Below are positions 33,764 through 45,089 of a stretch of 64,000 nucleotides of DNA, one piece after another; the first letter of the stretch is position 1; the number at the start of each line of letters is the position of its first letter. The DNA is taken from the NCBI GenBank assembly GCA_030844895.1, contig CM061226.1, positions 100,543,187 to 100,607,186 of the forward strand, in the 5' to 3' direction. The position numbers were made by a program, and so were the translations under genes. The notes beneath the pieces were generated by a model. That model saw only the letters and a list, made by a program, of their open reading frames with translations. It made no database searches and was not told the origin of the DNA. This DNA is from Ambrosia x helenae. Its lineage: Eukaryota; Streptophyta; Magnoliopsida; Asterales; Asteraceae.

Positions 33764-34339
33764 TAGAGGTGAGCAAAAAAACCGGTTCGGGAATCAAAAC
33801 CGGTAAAACCGACCCGAACCGAAACCGGTCAAAACCGTTTCACGTGAAACCGGCACTAAAAAAATCTCAAACCGAACCAAACCGAAAACCAGCCTAAAAC
33901 CGACGGAAAAACCGGTCAAAAGAAACCGAAACCGAACCGAAACCGGTACACAAACCGGCCGAAACCGAAAAAAAACCGAAACCGAACCGAAACGAAACCG
34001 GTTTAAGAAAAATACATTTTTTTTGGCCATAAACACAAATAAAACTTTGTTTTTTTGTATTAATATTCAATTTATTTTTTTTAAAAACCCTAAAAGTTAT
34101 TAAAAGTTAAATTTTGTGTAATTTTTACGATTTTAAAAAGTGCGCAAAAAAAACGATTAAGAACCGAAACTGAAACCGAACCGAAACCGGTCTTCGAAAC
34201 CGGTCTTACGAATCGACAAAACCGGTCCAAAACCGAACCGTTTGGAACCGAAACCGGTTCGGCTAGGAACCGGTACTGTAGCGAACCGGTTTGAAACCGA
34301 AACCGGTTCGGCAAAAAAAAACCGATTTGCTCACCTCTA
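33764..34339. mobile_element. Non-autonomous hAT element (AACCGG/AACCGAA type)
   Basis: It starts TAGAGGTGAGCAAAAAAACC and ends with the complement GATTTGCTCACCTCTA. The body is full of AACCGG and AACCGAAACC. Flanks ACCCAGGG and ACCCCGGT match at 6 of 8 positions, an aged 8 bp hAT duplication. Arg/Phe-rich ORFs here are a by-product of the motif. Confidence 0.8.
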
Positions 34340-34514
34340 ACCCCGGTGTCTTTCGGGATAGATAAATCTAATATGATGTGACAAAATGCATCTACGATAA
34401 AAGGAATAGGCCGTTTTTTCAAAAAAAAAAATAAAAAAAATTGTAACGTATCAACACCCGATAATTCATAAAATCTACTACTAATTCTACATTTGCACCT
34501 CTTGTTTTAGTAAA
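34340..34514. other. Unassigned spacer
   Basis: No gene; A-rich tract near 34420-34442. Confidence 0.35.
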
Positions 34515-34770
34515 ATCTCTGTGTCTATAACATGATTAATGAATTACCTGAACACATTGTTTTTTTCATGTATGAATTCGAACAAAAACCCACTAAAAAT
34601 CGTTTTTTTGTTTTTGTATTGCACTATAGTACTCGTTGGAAAGATAATAAAACGCTCGTTAATTTGGTGTAACTTGTTTTTTTTTTTAAATATCGTATAT
34701 AAAAGTTATTAACGTTTAAAAATTGTGGATAGAAATATTAGAGGGAAAATGACTTTTGGAGGAAAATAAG
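34515..34770 (-). mobile_element. Helitron-family fragment, inverted
   Basis: The complement reads CCAAATTAACGAGCGTTTTA, then TTATCTTTCCAACGAGTAC and GTGTTCAGGTAATTCATTAATCATG. These match segments of the Helitron cluster at 39895-40080 in the opposite orientation. No terminus is preserved. Confidence 0.6.
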
Positions 34771-34864
34771 GGGACGTTATGTGTCACTCACTTTTTTTTA
34801 ATAATCATACATAGTGTTACGTGACACACCCAAGAAGGAAGATGGCCTTATTAAACGCCATGTT

Positions 34865-35163
34865 TTTGAACGGCCAACTAAATAATCGCCGGGTACTTTC
34901 GTACGCGGCCCCCATTGGCAAAGGGAAGCCCACAGACTCGGAGCCAAACTCACGAGCCTCGCGGCGGCCCAACCCGCACGCATGAGAGCCCCTAGCCCAC
35001 CCGTGTACCAGTTCCAGGGAAAACCTGGCCCGCATACCCGCCCGAAAGCACGACAGTAGTGAACCGGTAAAACCTGGCTGGATCAGGAGTCGAACCCATG
35101 ACCACAAAGGTCAAGTGTCTCTCCCTCATTACTTGATACCACTCCACCACAAGGGTGGGTGGT
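34865..35163 (-). mobile_element. tRNA-derived SINE
   Basis: A 15 bp duplication ATTAAACGCCATGTT / ATTAAACGTCATGTT (34850-34864, 35164-35178) flanks about 300 bp. On the minus strand the head has a GTGGTGGAGTGGTATCAAG A-box-like block and GGTTCGACTCC, a perfect B box, as in pol III-transcribed tRNA-derived SINEs. The 3' end is TTCAAAA. The body is GC-rich, unlike its surroundings. Confidence 0.75.
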
Positions 35164-35202
35164 ATTAAACGTCATGTTAGCAAAAGAGGCTTTCTTTTAT
35201 TA

Positions 35203-35450
35203 TCTATACATATAATAAACCAAAGCTATTTTAATGACATGTCATTCAAAGATGCATTCTCTTCCTTGAGTGTGCCATGTGTCATCCCATGTGGCATTGA
35301 GATATTTTAGGAAAAAAATAATTTAAAAAACAAAATTGGATTTTTAATAATCATATATTGGCAGATGTCATTTTTATAGTTTAGATATTTCTAATTTTAT
35401 TCACTTTATTTAGATTTCTCAACCCGGGACGCTCCCGGGGTATAAACCAG
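35203..35450 (+). mobile_element. Short non-autonomous Helitron
   Basis: It starts TCTATACATATAATAAACC and ends with a hairpin CCCGGGACGCTCCCGGG followed by GTATAAACCAG, inserted between A (35202) and T (35451). The 5' TC, 3' hairpin and CTAG-like end (here CCAG) without a TSD are the Helitron signature. The same family appears at 39710, 41443 and 44560. Confidence 0.8.
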
Positions 35451-36118
35451 TATAGATATAGATATGAGTGCTCATTTACATATTTAGGTCAGAGCGTGTA
35501 ATAATTTACACTATACGTGTGTTGTGTAAGGGCTAGATTAGTACTAAGTGGTAAAAAAAATGTGGGAAAATAGGAAGGAATAAGGAGCAATCCAATAGTT
35601 AAGGTTAATTGGTTTTAAAATCTAGCAATCATGTAACAAAAACAATGGGTGAAAGCAAAAATATTATTCACTTTTAAACCAACTTTCTCAATTTCCTGTA
35701 AATGTTTGTAACATTTTCATAAGTAAATATTCTTTCTTTTGAATACATGCAATATAAAGCGAATATTTTATTTATGTTAAATACACCATAAAACGGGTAT
35801 TTTTTCTATTTAATTTGAGTAAATTATTGTTATAGTTTTGTTTTTAATTTTACAAAAACTAATGCTTTATGTGATCATATACAATTATATGATTACGTGA
35901 TTACATAACATTGCGTATTTAGATAATATCTCTTTTATTCAGAACAATAATAATGTTAACTGATTTTGTATGCATTACATTACATGATTATATACAATTA
36001 AGAAATTACGTGATTGCGTATTGACGATTATGCTCCTACCTTAAAGTACATATGTCACTATGTCATATTCTTGGGGTTTTCTACCTTCGTACAAAATATA
36101 TATATACACACACACTAG
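35451..36118. other. AT-rich intergenic stretch
   Basis: No gene or repeat recognised. It contains a (TA)n/(CA)n tract at 36096-36115 that forms part of the next SINE's TSD. Confidence 0.4.
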
Positions 36119-36320
36119 CTAGTGACCCCCAGCTCAGTTGGGGAGAGGTGGGAGGGTTTACTCCTTAGCGAGGTTTTCGCTCGAGAGAGGTACTCGGTTC
36201 GAATCCTAGGGCCTGCAAAAATACACCCCTTGACGTTGAAAAGGCTTATACCCTTAGGGACGATGCGGAAATAGGGATTCGAAACGGGGTACCGAGGTGA
36301 TGTCCTTAGCCGATCCAAAA
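36119..36320 (+). mobile_element. tRNA-derived SINE
   Basis: Head: AGCTCAGTTGGGGAG (A-box-like) and ACTCGGTTCGAATCCTAGG (perfect B box GGTTCGAATCC) 60 nt apart. Tail: CGATCCAAAAAAAA. Flanks TATATACACACACACTAG and TATATACACACTAG form the duplication, differing in dinucleotide repeat number. It is a different family from the SINE at 34865. Confidence 0.75.
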
Positions 36321-36338
36321 AAAATATATACACACTAG

Positions 36339-37380
36339 AATTCATTATAATTATAATAATAATATATAGTATTCCAAAAAAAAAAAAGTTATTATATATT
36401 GATCCATAAACTTTAAGGATTCATTTATTTACATAAGCCTCTTTTTATAAGTTTTGATTACACAAAACAAAGTGTAGTTATACATATTACAATGCGTCGT
36501 TATGCGTGGATGCTATATACGGAGTACTTGTGTATAGGCACAAATACTCTCACCCGTTAATATCACTTATTGAAATCATTTATTTATACGTACGTGTCGT
36601 CATATTATTGTTTCTTAATATTCTTAGACCAATGAAACCAAACCGCTGGATACTTAATTTTCATGACAGCACATATTCCACTGAAACCATCTAAATTAAA
36701 ACATTCCTTTCTGTTTCTTTTCAGGAACAGTCGAAATTAAAAAAGAGGACATCTCACATCTCACCTATGTGAGATATGTATGTATATGTATGCCTGTTTC
36801 TTTCAGCCATAGACAAGCCTCACTGACCACTGACCAGTGACCACAGGTATATAACTGGATCTTTGACATTCTTCATCACCTCTACTAAAATTCACACAGC
36901 AAAAGAATGATAAAAAAAAAAAAATCTGAATTATATATTCAATTTCATTGAGCTTGTGATCATATGAATTAGACCTACTTATAGTTTTCCTTCCATAATA
37001 GTTTCTAAAAGGATTTATGATTATGATCTTATACAATTAGTGTACATGTAAGTCTCTACTGATCATCTCAATTGTCTTTTCTTCTTTTTCTCTCACTTGT
37101 CCATCTTATCAACATGTATATTACACTTTACTTTACCTAATTTATAAATATGTATAAAACATTCACTTTGTTAATTAATTTTAATGTGTTCCTTTTTCTT
37201 GAAGATTGGATTTTTGTGGATTCAGTAAAGCATAAAGTGATATTGTCTTTGTTTTGTTCATTTGTCTGCAAATCTTGAAGCTTTTATGTATCTTTATCTC
37301 TAATCTATCTTTCTTTATCCAAATTATTGTTGCTTTTTTTATCTTTACGCCTCTTTTTTGTGTTTAAATAGCAGATAGTG
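36339..37380 (+). promoter_or_regulatory. Upstream region and probable 5' intron end of the Dof gene
   Basis: No ORF. A splice acceptor-like TTTAAATAGCAG ends at 37374. In DAG1-type Dof genes a short first exon (MDxxxW...) is joined to an exon starting ...MxVxPMEE. Here the sequence after AG reads IVMNPMEEIL, so the window probably shows exon 2. No matching exon 1 was found in the preceding 1.5 kb. Confidence 0.45.
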
Positions 37381-38178
37381 ATGAATCCAATGGAAGAAAT
37401 ACTAGCACCCAACACCACAAATTCAAGTAGTAGTAATAATAATAATAATAATAATAATCTCTCAAATCCATCTTCATCTTTTGAAAGAAGGGTTAGACCA
37501 CAAAAGGCAGCAGCTGTAAACTGTCCAAGATGTGATTCAACCAACACAAAATTCTGTTACTACAACAATTACAGTCTTTCACAACCAAGATACTTTTGCA
37601 AGAGTTGTAGAAGGTATTGGACTGAAGGTGGGACACTAAGAAACATTCCTGTTGGTGGTGGATCAAGAAAGAACAAGAGATCATCAACATCTTCATCATC
37701 TAATTACTCTTCAAAGCTTCCTGATTTAGTTATACCTTCCTTATCTACAACTGTACGGTCTCAAAACCCTAGGATCTACCATGATCAATATTATCAAGAT
37801 CTAAATTTAGGGTTTCCATCAACTAATAATTTCAAGAATGTTAATGGTACGACTACCAGCACAGCTCAGCTCTCGGGTTTGGAGCCCTTGATTGGAATAG
37901 CCACAAATTCTTTCGTTCCGATATCGAATTCGGTTTATACACCATCGGGAGAGTTGATGGTTCCCATGCCAGAATTCAAGATTCCATCACTTGGGTTTTC
38001 TTTAGATGGAATGGGAAGCGGTGTCGGTGGCGATGGGAGGATGTTATTCCCATTTGAAGAAGTGAAAACAGGCAACACATCCACAAGTCATGATGGAAGG
38101 CAAAGTACTAAAGATGTCCAGAATTGTGATTCCAATGGGTTCTGGAATGGAATGATGGGTTCAGGAGGCTCATGGTAA
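37381..38178 (+). CDS. Dof zinc-finger transcription factor, DAG1/DAG2 (DOF3.7/DOF2.5)-like
   Basis: 265 residues from ATG at 37381; the true N-terminus may lie on an upstream exon. Dof proteins are plant-specific nuclear factors that bind AAAG-core sites. The Dof domain occupies about residues 47-100: CPRCDSTNTKFCYYNNYSLS, then a QPRYFCKSC block, giving four zinc cysteines in C-x2-C-x21-C-x2-C order, followed by RRYWTEGGTLRNIPVGGGSR and the basic KNKRSS. Upstream is an Asn run coded by an AAT microsatellite. The C-terminus has MLFPFEEVK and ends NGFWNGMMGSGGSW. I recall Arabidopsis DAG1 sharing RYWTEGG-LRN-PVGG-SRKNKRSS, LFPF and a WNGM...GGSSW tail, which supports this subgroup. No frame damage. 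It is the only clear host gene here. Confidence 0.92.
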   Translation: MNPMEEILAPNTTNSSSSNNNNNNNNLSNPSSSFERRVRPQKAAAVNCPRCDSTNTKFCYYNNYSLSQPRYFCKSCRRYWTEGGTLRNIPVGGGSRKNKRSSTSSSSNYSSKLPDLVIPSLSTTVRSQNPRIYHDQYYQDLNLGFPSTNNFKNVNGTTTSTAQLSGLEPLIGIATNSFVPISNSVYTPSGELMVPMPEFKIPSLGFSLDGMGSGVGGDGRMLFPFEEVKTGNTSTSHDGRQSTKDVQNCDSNGFWNGMMGSGGSW

Positions 38179-39709
38179 AGAAATTATTATATATATTCTT
38201 ATATCCATATATGATAGTTTTAAACTAAAGGTGTGGGAAAGTTTGGAACTTTCTTTCAATTCAAAATCTTGATTTTTCTAGTAGCAAAATGGTGGCTGGT
38301 GTTTGGATTTCTTGAAAAAAAAAAAAAAAAAAATACTAACTTGATAGGATGAGCAGAGAACTGGCCTTCTTTGTTTAGTTATATGATGTAGCTCCTATAG
38401 TTGCATTCAGATTTAGAGCTTATTTATTATAAGTGATTATTTGGTTTATTAATTTATGAAATTCAAGATTATGGCGAACAGATTATCAAGAAAGCTAAAC
38501 CCCGGTTTTTTCTTGGGTAGACGAAGGGCAACCTAATGTTATAATGTCATTGGTTGATTGGGCTATGGGTGTACAAAATTTAATTCATTATGTACTAAAT
38601 TATATTGTATGTTATTAGATCACTTGATAAACATTTGTATGTGTTTCTCCTTTCCAACTTTGATCAGCATGTATATAGTTTTGGAATTAGTACTATGTTT
38701 AGAACTTGCTTTGAGTGTAATATACAAGACGGTTTAAAATAACACTTGTAGTCTTCCACAATATAAGATTAGTTCTGAAATAAATATGCCCCTATAAACA
38801 TCTCTTGTATCTATGCATCCGTGTGCATTTTTGCATAGAATTTCAAATATGTTTTGAGGTCTGATCACATAGATGGATTAAGTTTAAGAACATGAAAGTT
38901 CCGATTTGGGGCGACTCAAGGGGTATTTTTAGGCTTTGGCTTTAAGCCTCCAATCCAATAAGGCCCCCAAATTTTAAAATATTTATTTTGAATATATATG
39001 GAATTTGTATGTAATCAAGATGATAACGGGTTAAAGTATTTTCTATTCTATTTATCATGCAAATAGTTATAGTCTTACAATATCTGTTATATTCACGTTT
39101 TATGCTCTTTTTTAAGTTTTGAAAAAAGACCCCATTTTAGTGTTTAGTTTAAGCATCTACCAAGGTTGGGCCGACCTTGTTTCAATTATGACAAAGCATA
39201 CACTTTGAGAAGGATGGAATCATGATGAATTTCAGGTTTGTACACATACTTTGGTGCGTGTTTTGTATATCTATGTGGGGTAGAGACAAACAGTAAGATA
39301 CATATGATGATTCCATTGATCACATGTAAGAGTAAATGAAAGTCGAAATTGCTACACCTGCTACAACCGAAAGTTTCAACTGCTTTATTTATATATTATG
39401 CATCGTATCTTGCACGTTAGTAGCAGTACTATCACATTATAATACAGTAAGACATTTACCAACGTTTTCACCTTTTATTTAAAAAAAAGACCAATATTTG
39501 TGATTTTGTTGATTGATGTATTAATTGGTTATTAATGATTTATTCGATTAAATGAATAATATGGAGCTGTAATTCTAATCTCTATATCTAGTATAGGTAT
39601 CCCAAAAGCCAAAAGGTTTAATCCTAAAATCTCATTATCCAGTTAATAAAAACGAAACAAGATCATCTATATCTATATTCTATATTCTATATATATATAT
39701 ATATATATA
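38179..39709. other. Dof 3' flank and intergenic DNA
   Basis: The first few hundred bases are probably 3' UTR; possible AATAAA-type signals occur (for example GAAATAAATATG near 38778). A poly-A tract lies at 38315-38333. No other gene or repeat boundary is supported before the TA-rich run at 39685-39709. Confidence 0.4.
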
Positions 39710-40654
39710 TCTATACATATAATAAACCAAAGCCATTTTAATGACATGGCACATAAAGAGGGTATTCTCTTCATTGAGTGTGCCATGTGTCATCCCATGT
39801 GGCAAGGACTTTATTTTAAGAAAATAATAATTTAAAATTTAAAAACAAAATTAGATTTTTATCTCTAACGTTTTCTCCCATAACTTTCAAACGTTAATAT
39901 CTTTTATATACGAGATTTTTTAAAGAAAAAAATTACACCAAATTAACGAGCGTTTTATTATCTTTCCAACGGGTACCATAGTGCTATATAAAAAACGGAG
40001 AAAAAAACGACTATTTTTTGTGTGGTTTTGTTCATACAAGAAAAAAACACAAAGTGTTCAGGTTATTCATTAATCATGTATAGGCAAGTCATTAGTTATG
40101 TTCAAACCAGTAAATATGATTTTTATTTACAACATGTGTTAGCATTGGAGTTGTACATTGTTTTAGGTTAGGTTTTAATATTAGAGTTATACAGTGTTTA
40201 AGGTTATGCACTAACATTGAAGATACATTTTAAAATAATAATAATAATATTCATTAATCATATATTGGCAAGTCATTAATTATGTTGTCATATTAGATAT
40301 TTTATTATGTTATATTAGATATTTCAAACCGGGACGCTCTCAAACAGGTAATTGCTATGTTTTCTTTTTCTACCATATTCTGAAATAGCTCAAATCTTAT
40401 TGTATGCAGTTAAAGACCTTTGACTAAATGTATTGGTGTTAAACAATCTTTGTCCCCTTGAAGTACTTGGGATCTTAATATTCTGTTTTAGGTGTTGATG
40501 TTGTAAGGTGAAATGGATCTTTTGGTATATTGTTTTTTTAAAAGTATCTAATGTAAGTTGATACATAGATGCCATTTTTATAGTTTAGATACTTCTAATT
40601 TTATTCACTTTACTTAGATTTCTCAACCCGGGACGCTCCCGGGGTATAAGCTAG
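39710..40654 (+). mobile_element. Non-autonomous Helitron
   Basis: It starts TCTATACATATAATAAACC after a TA microsatellite and ends with the hairpin CCCGGGACGCTCCCGGGG, then TATAAGCTAG before T. It has the same termini as the 35203 element but a longer interior. Another, decayed end-like hairpin (ACCGGGACGCTCTC) lies inside at 40328, suggesting that an older element is embedded. Confidence 0.75.
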
Positions 40655-41521
40655 TATATATATATTGCAAAGGGATTAATCCTACATGTCATACTCTTAT
40701 GCAATCTCTCCTTTGAGAGATGCCACATAGGATTAACGAGCGTTTTATTATCTTTCCAACGGGTACCATAGTGATATATAAAAAACGGAGAAAAAAACGA
40801 CTATTTTTTGTGTGGTTTTGTTCATACAAGAAAAAAACACAAAGTGTTCAGGTTATTCATTAATCATGTATAGGCAAGTCATTAGTTATGTTCAAACCAG
40901 TAAATATGATTTTTATTTACAACATGTGTTAGCATTGGAGTTGTACATTGTTTTAGGTTAGGTTTTAATATTAGAGTTATACAGTGTTTAAGGTTATGCA
41001 CTAACATTGAAGATACATTTTAAAATAATAATAATAATATTCATTAATCATATATTGGCAAGTCATTAATTATGTTGTCATATTAGATATTTTATTATGT
41101 TATATTAGATATTTCAAACCGGGACGCTCTCAAACAGGTAATTGCTATGTTTTCTTTTTCTACCATATTCTGAAATAGCTCAAATCTTATTGTATGCAGT
41201 TAAAGACCTTTGACTAAATGTATTGGTGTTAAACAATCTTTGTCCCCTTGAAGTACTTGGGATCTTAATATTCTGTTTTAGGTGTTGATGTTGTAAGGTG
41301 AAATGGATCTTTTGGTATATTGTTTTTTAAAAGTATCTAATGTAAGTTGATACATAGATGCCATTTTTATAGTTTAGATACTTCTAATTTTATTCACTTT
41401 ACTTAGATTTCTCAACCCGGGACGCTCCCGGGGTATAAGCTAGTATATATATATTGCAAAGGGATTAATCCTACATGTCATACTCTTATGCAATCTCTCC
41501 TTTGAGAGATGCCACATAGGA
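39945..41521 (+). repeat. Two near-identical ~790 bp tandem copies
   Basis: The unit starting TTAACGAGCGTTTTATTATC (about 39943) recurs at about 40733 with a constant 790 bp offset (789 after a 1 bp T-run difference). It includes the Helitron 3' end and about 80 bp beyond it. The junction is CCACATAGGA/TTAACGAG. The copies look almost identical, so the duplication is recent. Confidence 0.88.
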
Positions 41522-42118
41522 TGTGATATGGCAACTCTAAACCAATTAAAAAAAAGAAATAAATATGATTTAATCTAATCTATTATAATCTTTTACCTAA
41601 TCTATTAAATACATAATCTACTAAATCTAAATATTAAACCTTTATTATTTTATCTCTCGTGTTTCCTCCCATAAATTTTAAACGTTAATATATTTTATAT
41701 ACGAGATTTTTTAAAGAAAAAAATTACACCAAATTAACGAGCGTTTTATTATCTTTCCAACGAGTACCATAGTGCTATATAAAAATCGATACTCTTATAC
41801 AATCTCTCCTTTGAGAGATGCCACATAGGATGTGATGTGACAACTTTAAATCAATTAAAAAAGAAGAAAATAAATATGATTTAACCTAATCTATTATAAT
41901 CTTTAACCTAATCTATTAAATACATAATCTACTAAATCTAAATATTAAACCTTTATTATTTTATCTCTCGTGTTTCCTCCCATAACTTTTAAACGTTAAT
42001 ATCTTTTATATACGAGATTTTTTAAAGAAAAAAATTACATCAAATTAACGAGCGTTTTATAATCTTTCCAATGAGTACCATAGTGCTATATAAAAATCGG
42101 AGAAAAAAATGACTATTT
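41522..42118 (+). repeat. Two ~308 bp tandem copies of Helitron-related sequence
   Basis: The block starting ATGTGATATGGCAACT (41521) recurs at 41829 as ATGTGATGTGACAACT. Both contain TTAACGAGCGTTTTAT and CAACGAGTACCATAGTGC, also shared with the ~790 bp units upstream. Divergence is greater than between those units. Confidence 0.75.
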
Positions 42119-42418
42119 TTTGTAACCCGACAGGTATTGTGTCAGGTTTGGGATTAGTTTAAAAAAAATTGTAGGTTTGGGTCGGGTCTGGGATTAGGTG
42201 ATATCCGACCCGATTACCCAAAACAACATACCCAAATACGCTAACTACATACCCGATCATATACCCATGAATTTTTTAACGCATCACATAGCCCTTAGAC
42301 TAATGCGTTCGATATTTCAATAATTAACCTTTTTTTTTCTTATTTCATGTTAGTTTTTTTAGAATGATCGATTACAAACTTCCGAATTCATTTGTAATGG
42401 CACTAGATTTATACCCCG
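42119..42418. other. Degenerate ACCCGA-rich block and spacer
   Basis: 42122-42270 repeats GGTTTGGG, GGGTCGGGTCTGGG, GACCCGAT and CATACCC words, resembling a half-eroded motif-filled hAT-like element. No ends are preserved. The remainder to 42415 is featureless. Confidence 0.35.
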
Positions 42419-43366
42419 CACTACAAAAAAGATCGTCATCTAGGACTGAAAAATTAGTCTACATATATTTATAAATAGGTAAATAATTGTCGCGCCATAT
42501 AAATAAAAATAAGAATTATTTACCAATTTTATATGTATCAAATATCTACATATATTGTATATTTTATAATATGTCTATGTAATTATTTTTTCCACGTCAT
42601 CTAAAAAATTAAATAAAAATTTATTTACTTATTTTAAATGTATCCACTATCTACACATATTTTACATCTCTAAATATGTGTAGTTATTTATTTTGCCACA
42701 TTATTCTCATTAAAAAAAATTACTTTATATTATGCAATGTCTATAGTATTGTTCATTTATAACATGTGTAGGTAATTATTTATCCATGTCAATTTCAATA
42801 AATAAAATAAAATTTATTTACTTAGTTTATCCATACATATATTTAAAATTGTTATGTGTTGGTAAACATAATCATTTACCTACACATATTAGCTGTTTAT
42901 ATATGTGTAGATAATTTAACTATACATAACCAAATTTTACAACATGTGTAATTATTTAATATTTAAGTACCTATACATATTAAATGTTAGTCAATTTGAA
43001 AATATATGATCAATAATTACCCACACACATATAATCATGTGTAGGTATTTACCCACACATTTACATGTGTAGGCAATTCATGTGTGGGTAAATACCCTAA
43101 TTTCTTGTAGTGTTCTCATATAAAATTGAAGTAATTGTTTACAAAAAAATATATGTAAGATAAACATAGAAAACTAAATTTTAAAATTATTGTCGCCTTG
43201 AAGTTCACGTATCGATTATGTTAAGGTGAACTTTTTTCGCTTAGACTTGTGTATCATCTTCGTTTGGCATATCTGTGAACGGTTCATTTTGCTTAGACGT
43301 ATTCTTTTATCTACTTTTTTACTTATTTTTCTAAATCTCATATTAGTTCCAAATAAAGGACACGTG

Positions 43367-43544
43367 AAGTGGCGAAGCTTGGTTCTCGAATCAGCCGGGG
43401 CCGGACTCAATTTTTTTCCGATCAGTAGTGGCAAACCGGCGGGGACCAGACTCAATTTACCTACGAAAATCGTAAATTTCTACCATTGCGCCAAAAAACG
43501 GGAGGGACCAGGGCCACCCTGGCCCATTGTATGCTTCGCCCCTA
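43367..43544. mobile_element. 178 bp hAT MITE (GTGGCGAAGC family)
   Basis: Ends AAGTGGCGAAGC and GCTTCGCCCCTA are inverted; flanks GACACGTG and GACACCTG (43359-43366, 43545-43552) match 7 of 8. It is inserted in the CACTA element. A better preserved relative is at 57752-57922. Confidence 0.75.
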
Positions 43545-43708
43545 GACACCTGCAAGATCTTTAAGACTGATTTTCAGTCTTCAATGCATATCCTATAATG
43601 GCATAACTTGTGCCAAACAATCAGAGACTAAAAATTAGTCTTTGTTCATTTCTTAATCAAAAGGCGTTTAAAACTAATTATCAGTCCCCAATGTTGGCCA
43701 CTATAACA

Positions 43709-44408
43709 ATAATGAGAACTGATTTTTACTCTTTAATATGTTCCCTCTTTATCAAAGACTGAATATTAGTGACCTATACAATGGCGCCATTTCTCATTAG
43801 TGAGGGCACTTATTTAAGACTGAATTTCAGTAACCAAATACATTCCGTCTAAAAAAATTATAGTTGACAAACATATTTGTGACTAAATTTCAATCTTAAA
43901 TAAGTGATCAATGTATTAAGGACTGATTGTTAGTCACGATCATCAGTTGTAAAAAAATCGGTCACTAATACATTTAGTAACTAACATATTAGTCCTAGAT
44001 ACTGTGTATTCGAGACTGATAGGTCAGCCCCTCATACCTTAGTCCCCATTGGTCACAATATTGAGCATTGATTTTTACTCTTTAGTATGTTCCCTCTTTA
44101 TCAAAGACTGGATATTAGTGACCTATACAATGGCGCCATTTCTCATTAGTGAAGGCACTTATTTGATACTGAATTTCAGTAACCAATTACATTCCCTCCA
44201 AAAAAAATATATTTGACAGACATATTTGTGACTAAATTTTAGTCTCAAATAAGTGATCAAAGTATTAAGGACTGATTGTTAATCACGAACATCAGTCACA
44301 AAAAAATCAGTCACTAATACAATTAGTAACTGACATATTAGTCCTAGATACTATGTATTCGAAACTGATAGATCAGTCCTTCTTACCTTAGTCCCCAATG
44401 GTCACTTT
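43709..44408 (+). repeat. Two ~349 bp tandem copies in the CACTA right arm
   Basis: Sequence from GATTTTTACTCTTTAATATG (43721) repeats at 44070 with a 349 bp offset through TCAGTCC...ACCTTAGTCCCCA. The copies are diverged by scattered substitutions. Confidence 0.8.
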
Positions 44409-44421
44409 TCTTGTAGTGCCG

Positions 44422-44560
44422 GCGCAGAGATTCGTTTTTTTATATTTGAATATGATAACTTATGGCAGAGATTTGTTTAAAATAATAATAATAATAATAA
44501 TGTATTTTATTATGTTATATTAGATATTTCAACCCGGGACGCTCCCGGGATAAAAACTAG
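44422..44560 (+). mobile_element. Helitron 3' terminus
   Basis: CAACCCGGGACGCTCCCGGG is followed by ATAAAAACTAG and then T at 44561: the same hairpin and CTAG end as the Helitrons at 35450 and 40654. The CACTA element (42419-44418) lies inside this Helitron; its 5' end may be near 41460-41830 but was not identified. Confidence 0.65.
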
Positions 44561-45089
44561 TAGTGATATATTAGTCATCACATTTTAACAGAAATACAAT
44601 CTTTTTGTAAAAGTAAATTATTTCTGGAGTTAAATGCCAATTTCGTCCCTGAGGTTTGGGCCAGTTTGCCACTCCAGTACAATTTTTTTTTTTTTTTTGC
44701 AATTCCTTCCCTGGTGTTTGGATTTTATTTTTTTTTGCCAAATTTGTCCTTTTCACTAACCCAGTTAAAAAAGCTCGTTAATGTCAGGGGTAGTGTTGTC
44801 TTTTTATCTCAAGGACGAATTTGGCATTTAAAATTCAACCTTACCTTAGGGACGAATTTGGCATTTAACTTTTAATTTAAAATAATTGTTAATTAAATAA
44901 TTTATTATGAATTTATAATGGTTAAAATAAGTTAAATTGATAACAAAAATAATTAATAAAACTTTTTTCCAAAATTAAAATTTAGTTTTATAAAGTTTAT
45001 TAGTTTATAAGTCTAAAACATTTTTTGTAGAATTTTTATAAACCGTTTGGTGATATTTCTAGAATTTTTTTATTTATATATAAATAAAC

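Larger units (their letters stand above)
42419..44418. mobile_element. Non-autonomous CACTA element
   Basis: It starts CACTACAAAAAAGATCGTC and ends CACTTTTCTTGTAGTG, with 3 bp duplication CCG on both sides (42416-42418, 44419-44421). Subterminal repeats are of the AGACTGA/TCAGTC/TTAGTC type. Inside, a second CACTA right end (CTAATTTCTTGTAGTG ending at 43112) follows a block with a different motif (TGTGTAGGTA / ACACAT), indicating nesting. No transposase. Confidence 0.85.

Noticed and set aside
33794..34422. Two minus-strand ORFs rich in Phe/Arg/Val/Gly (80 and 110 residues)
   Set aside because: They are by-products of the AACCGG/AACCGAA repeat in the hAT element; no protein family resembles them.
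37305..37547. Minus-strand ORF with a Leu run overlapping the Dof gene
   Set aside because: Antisense of the AAT/Asn microsatellite in the Dof coding region.
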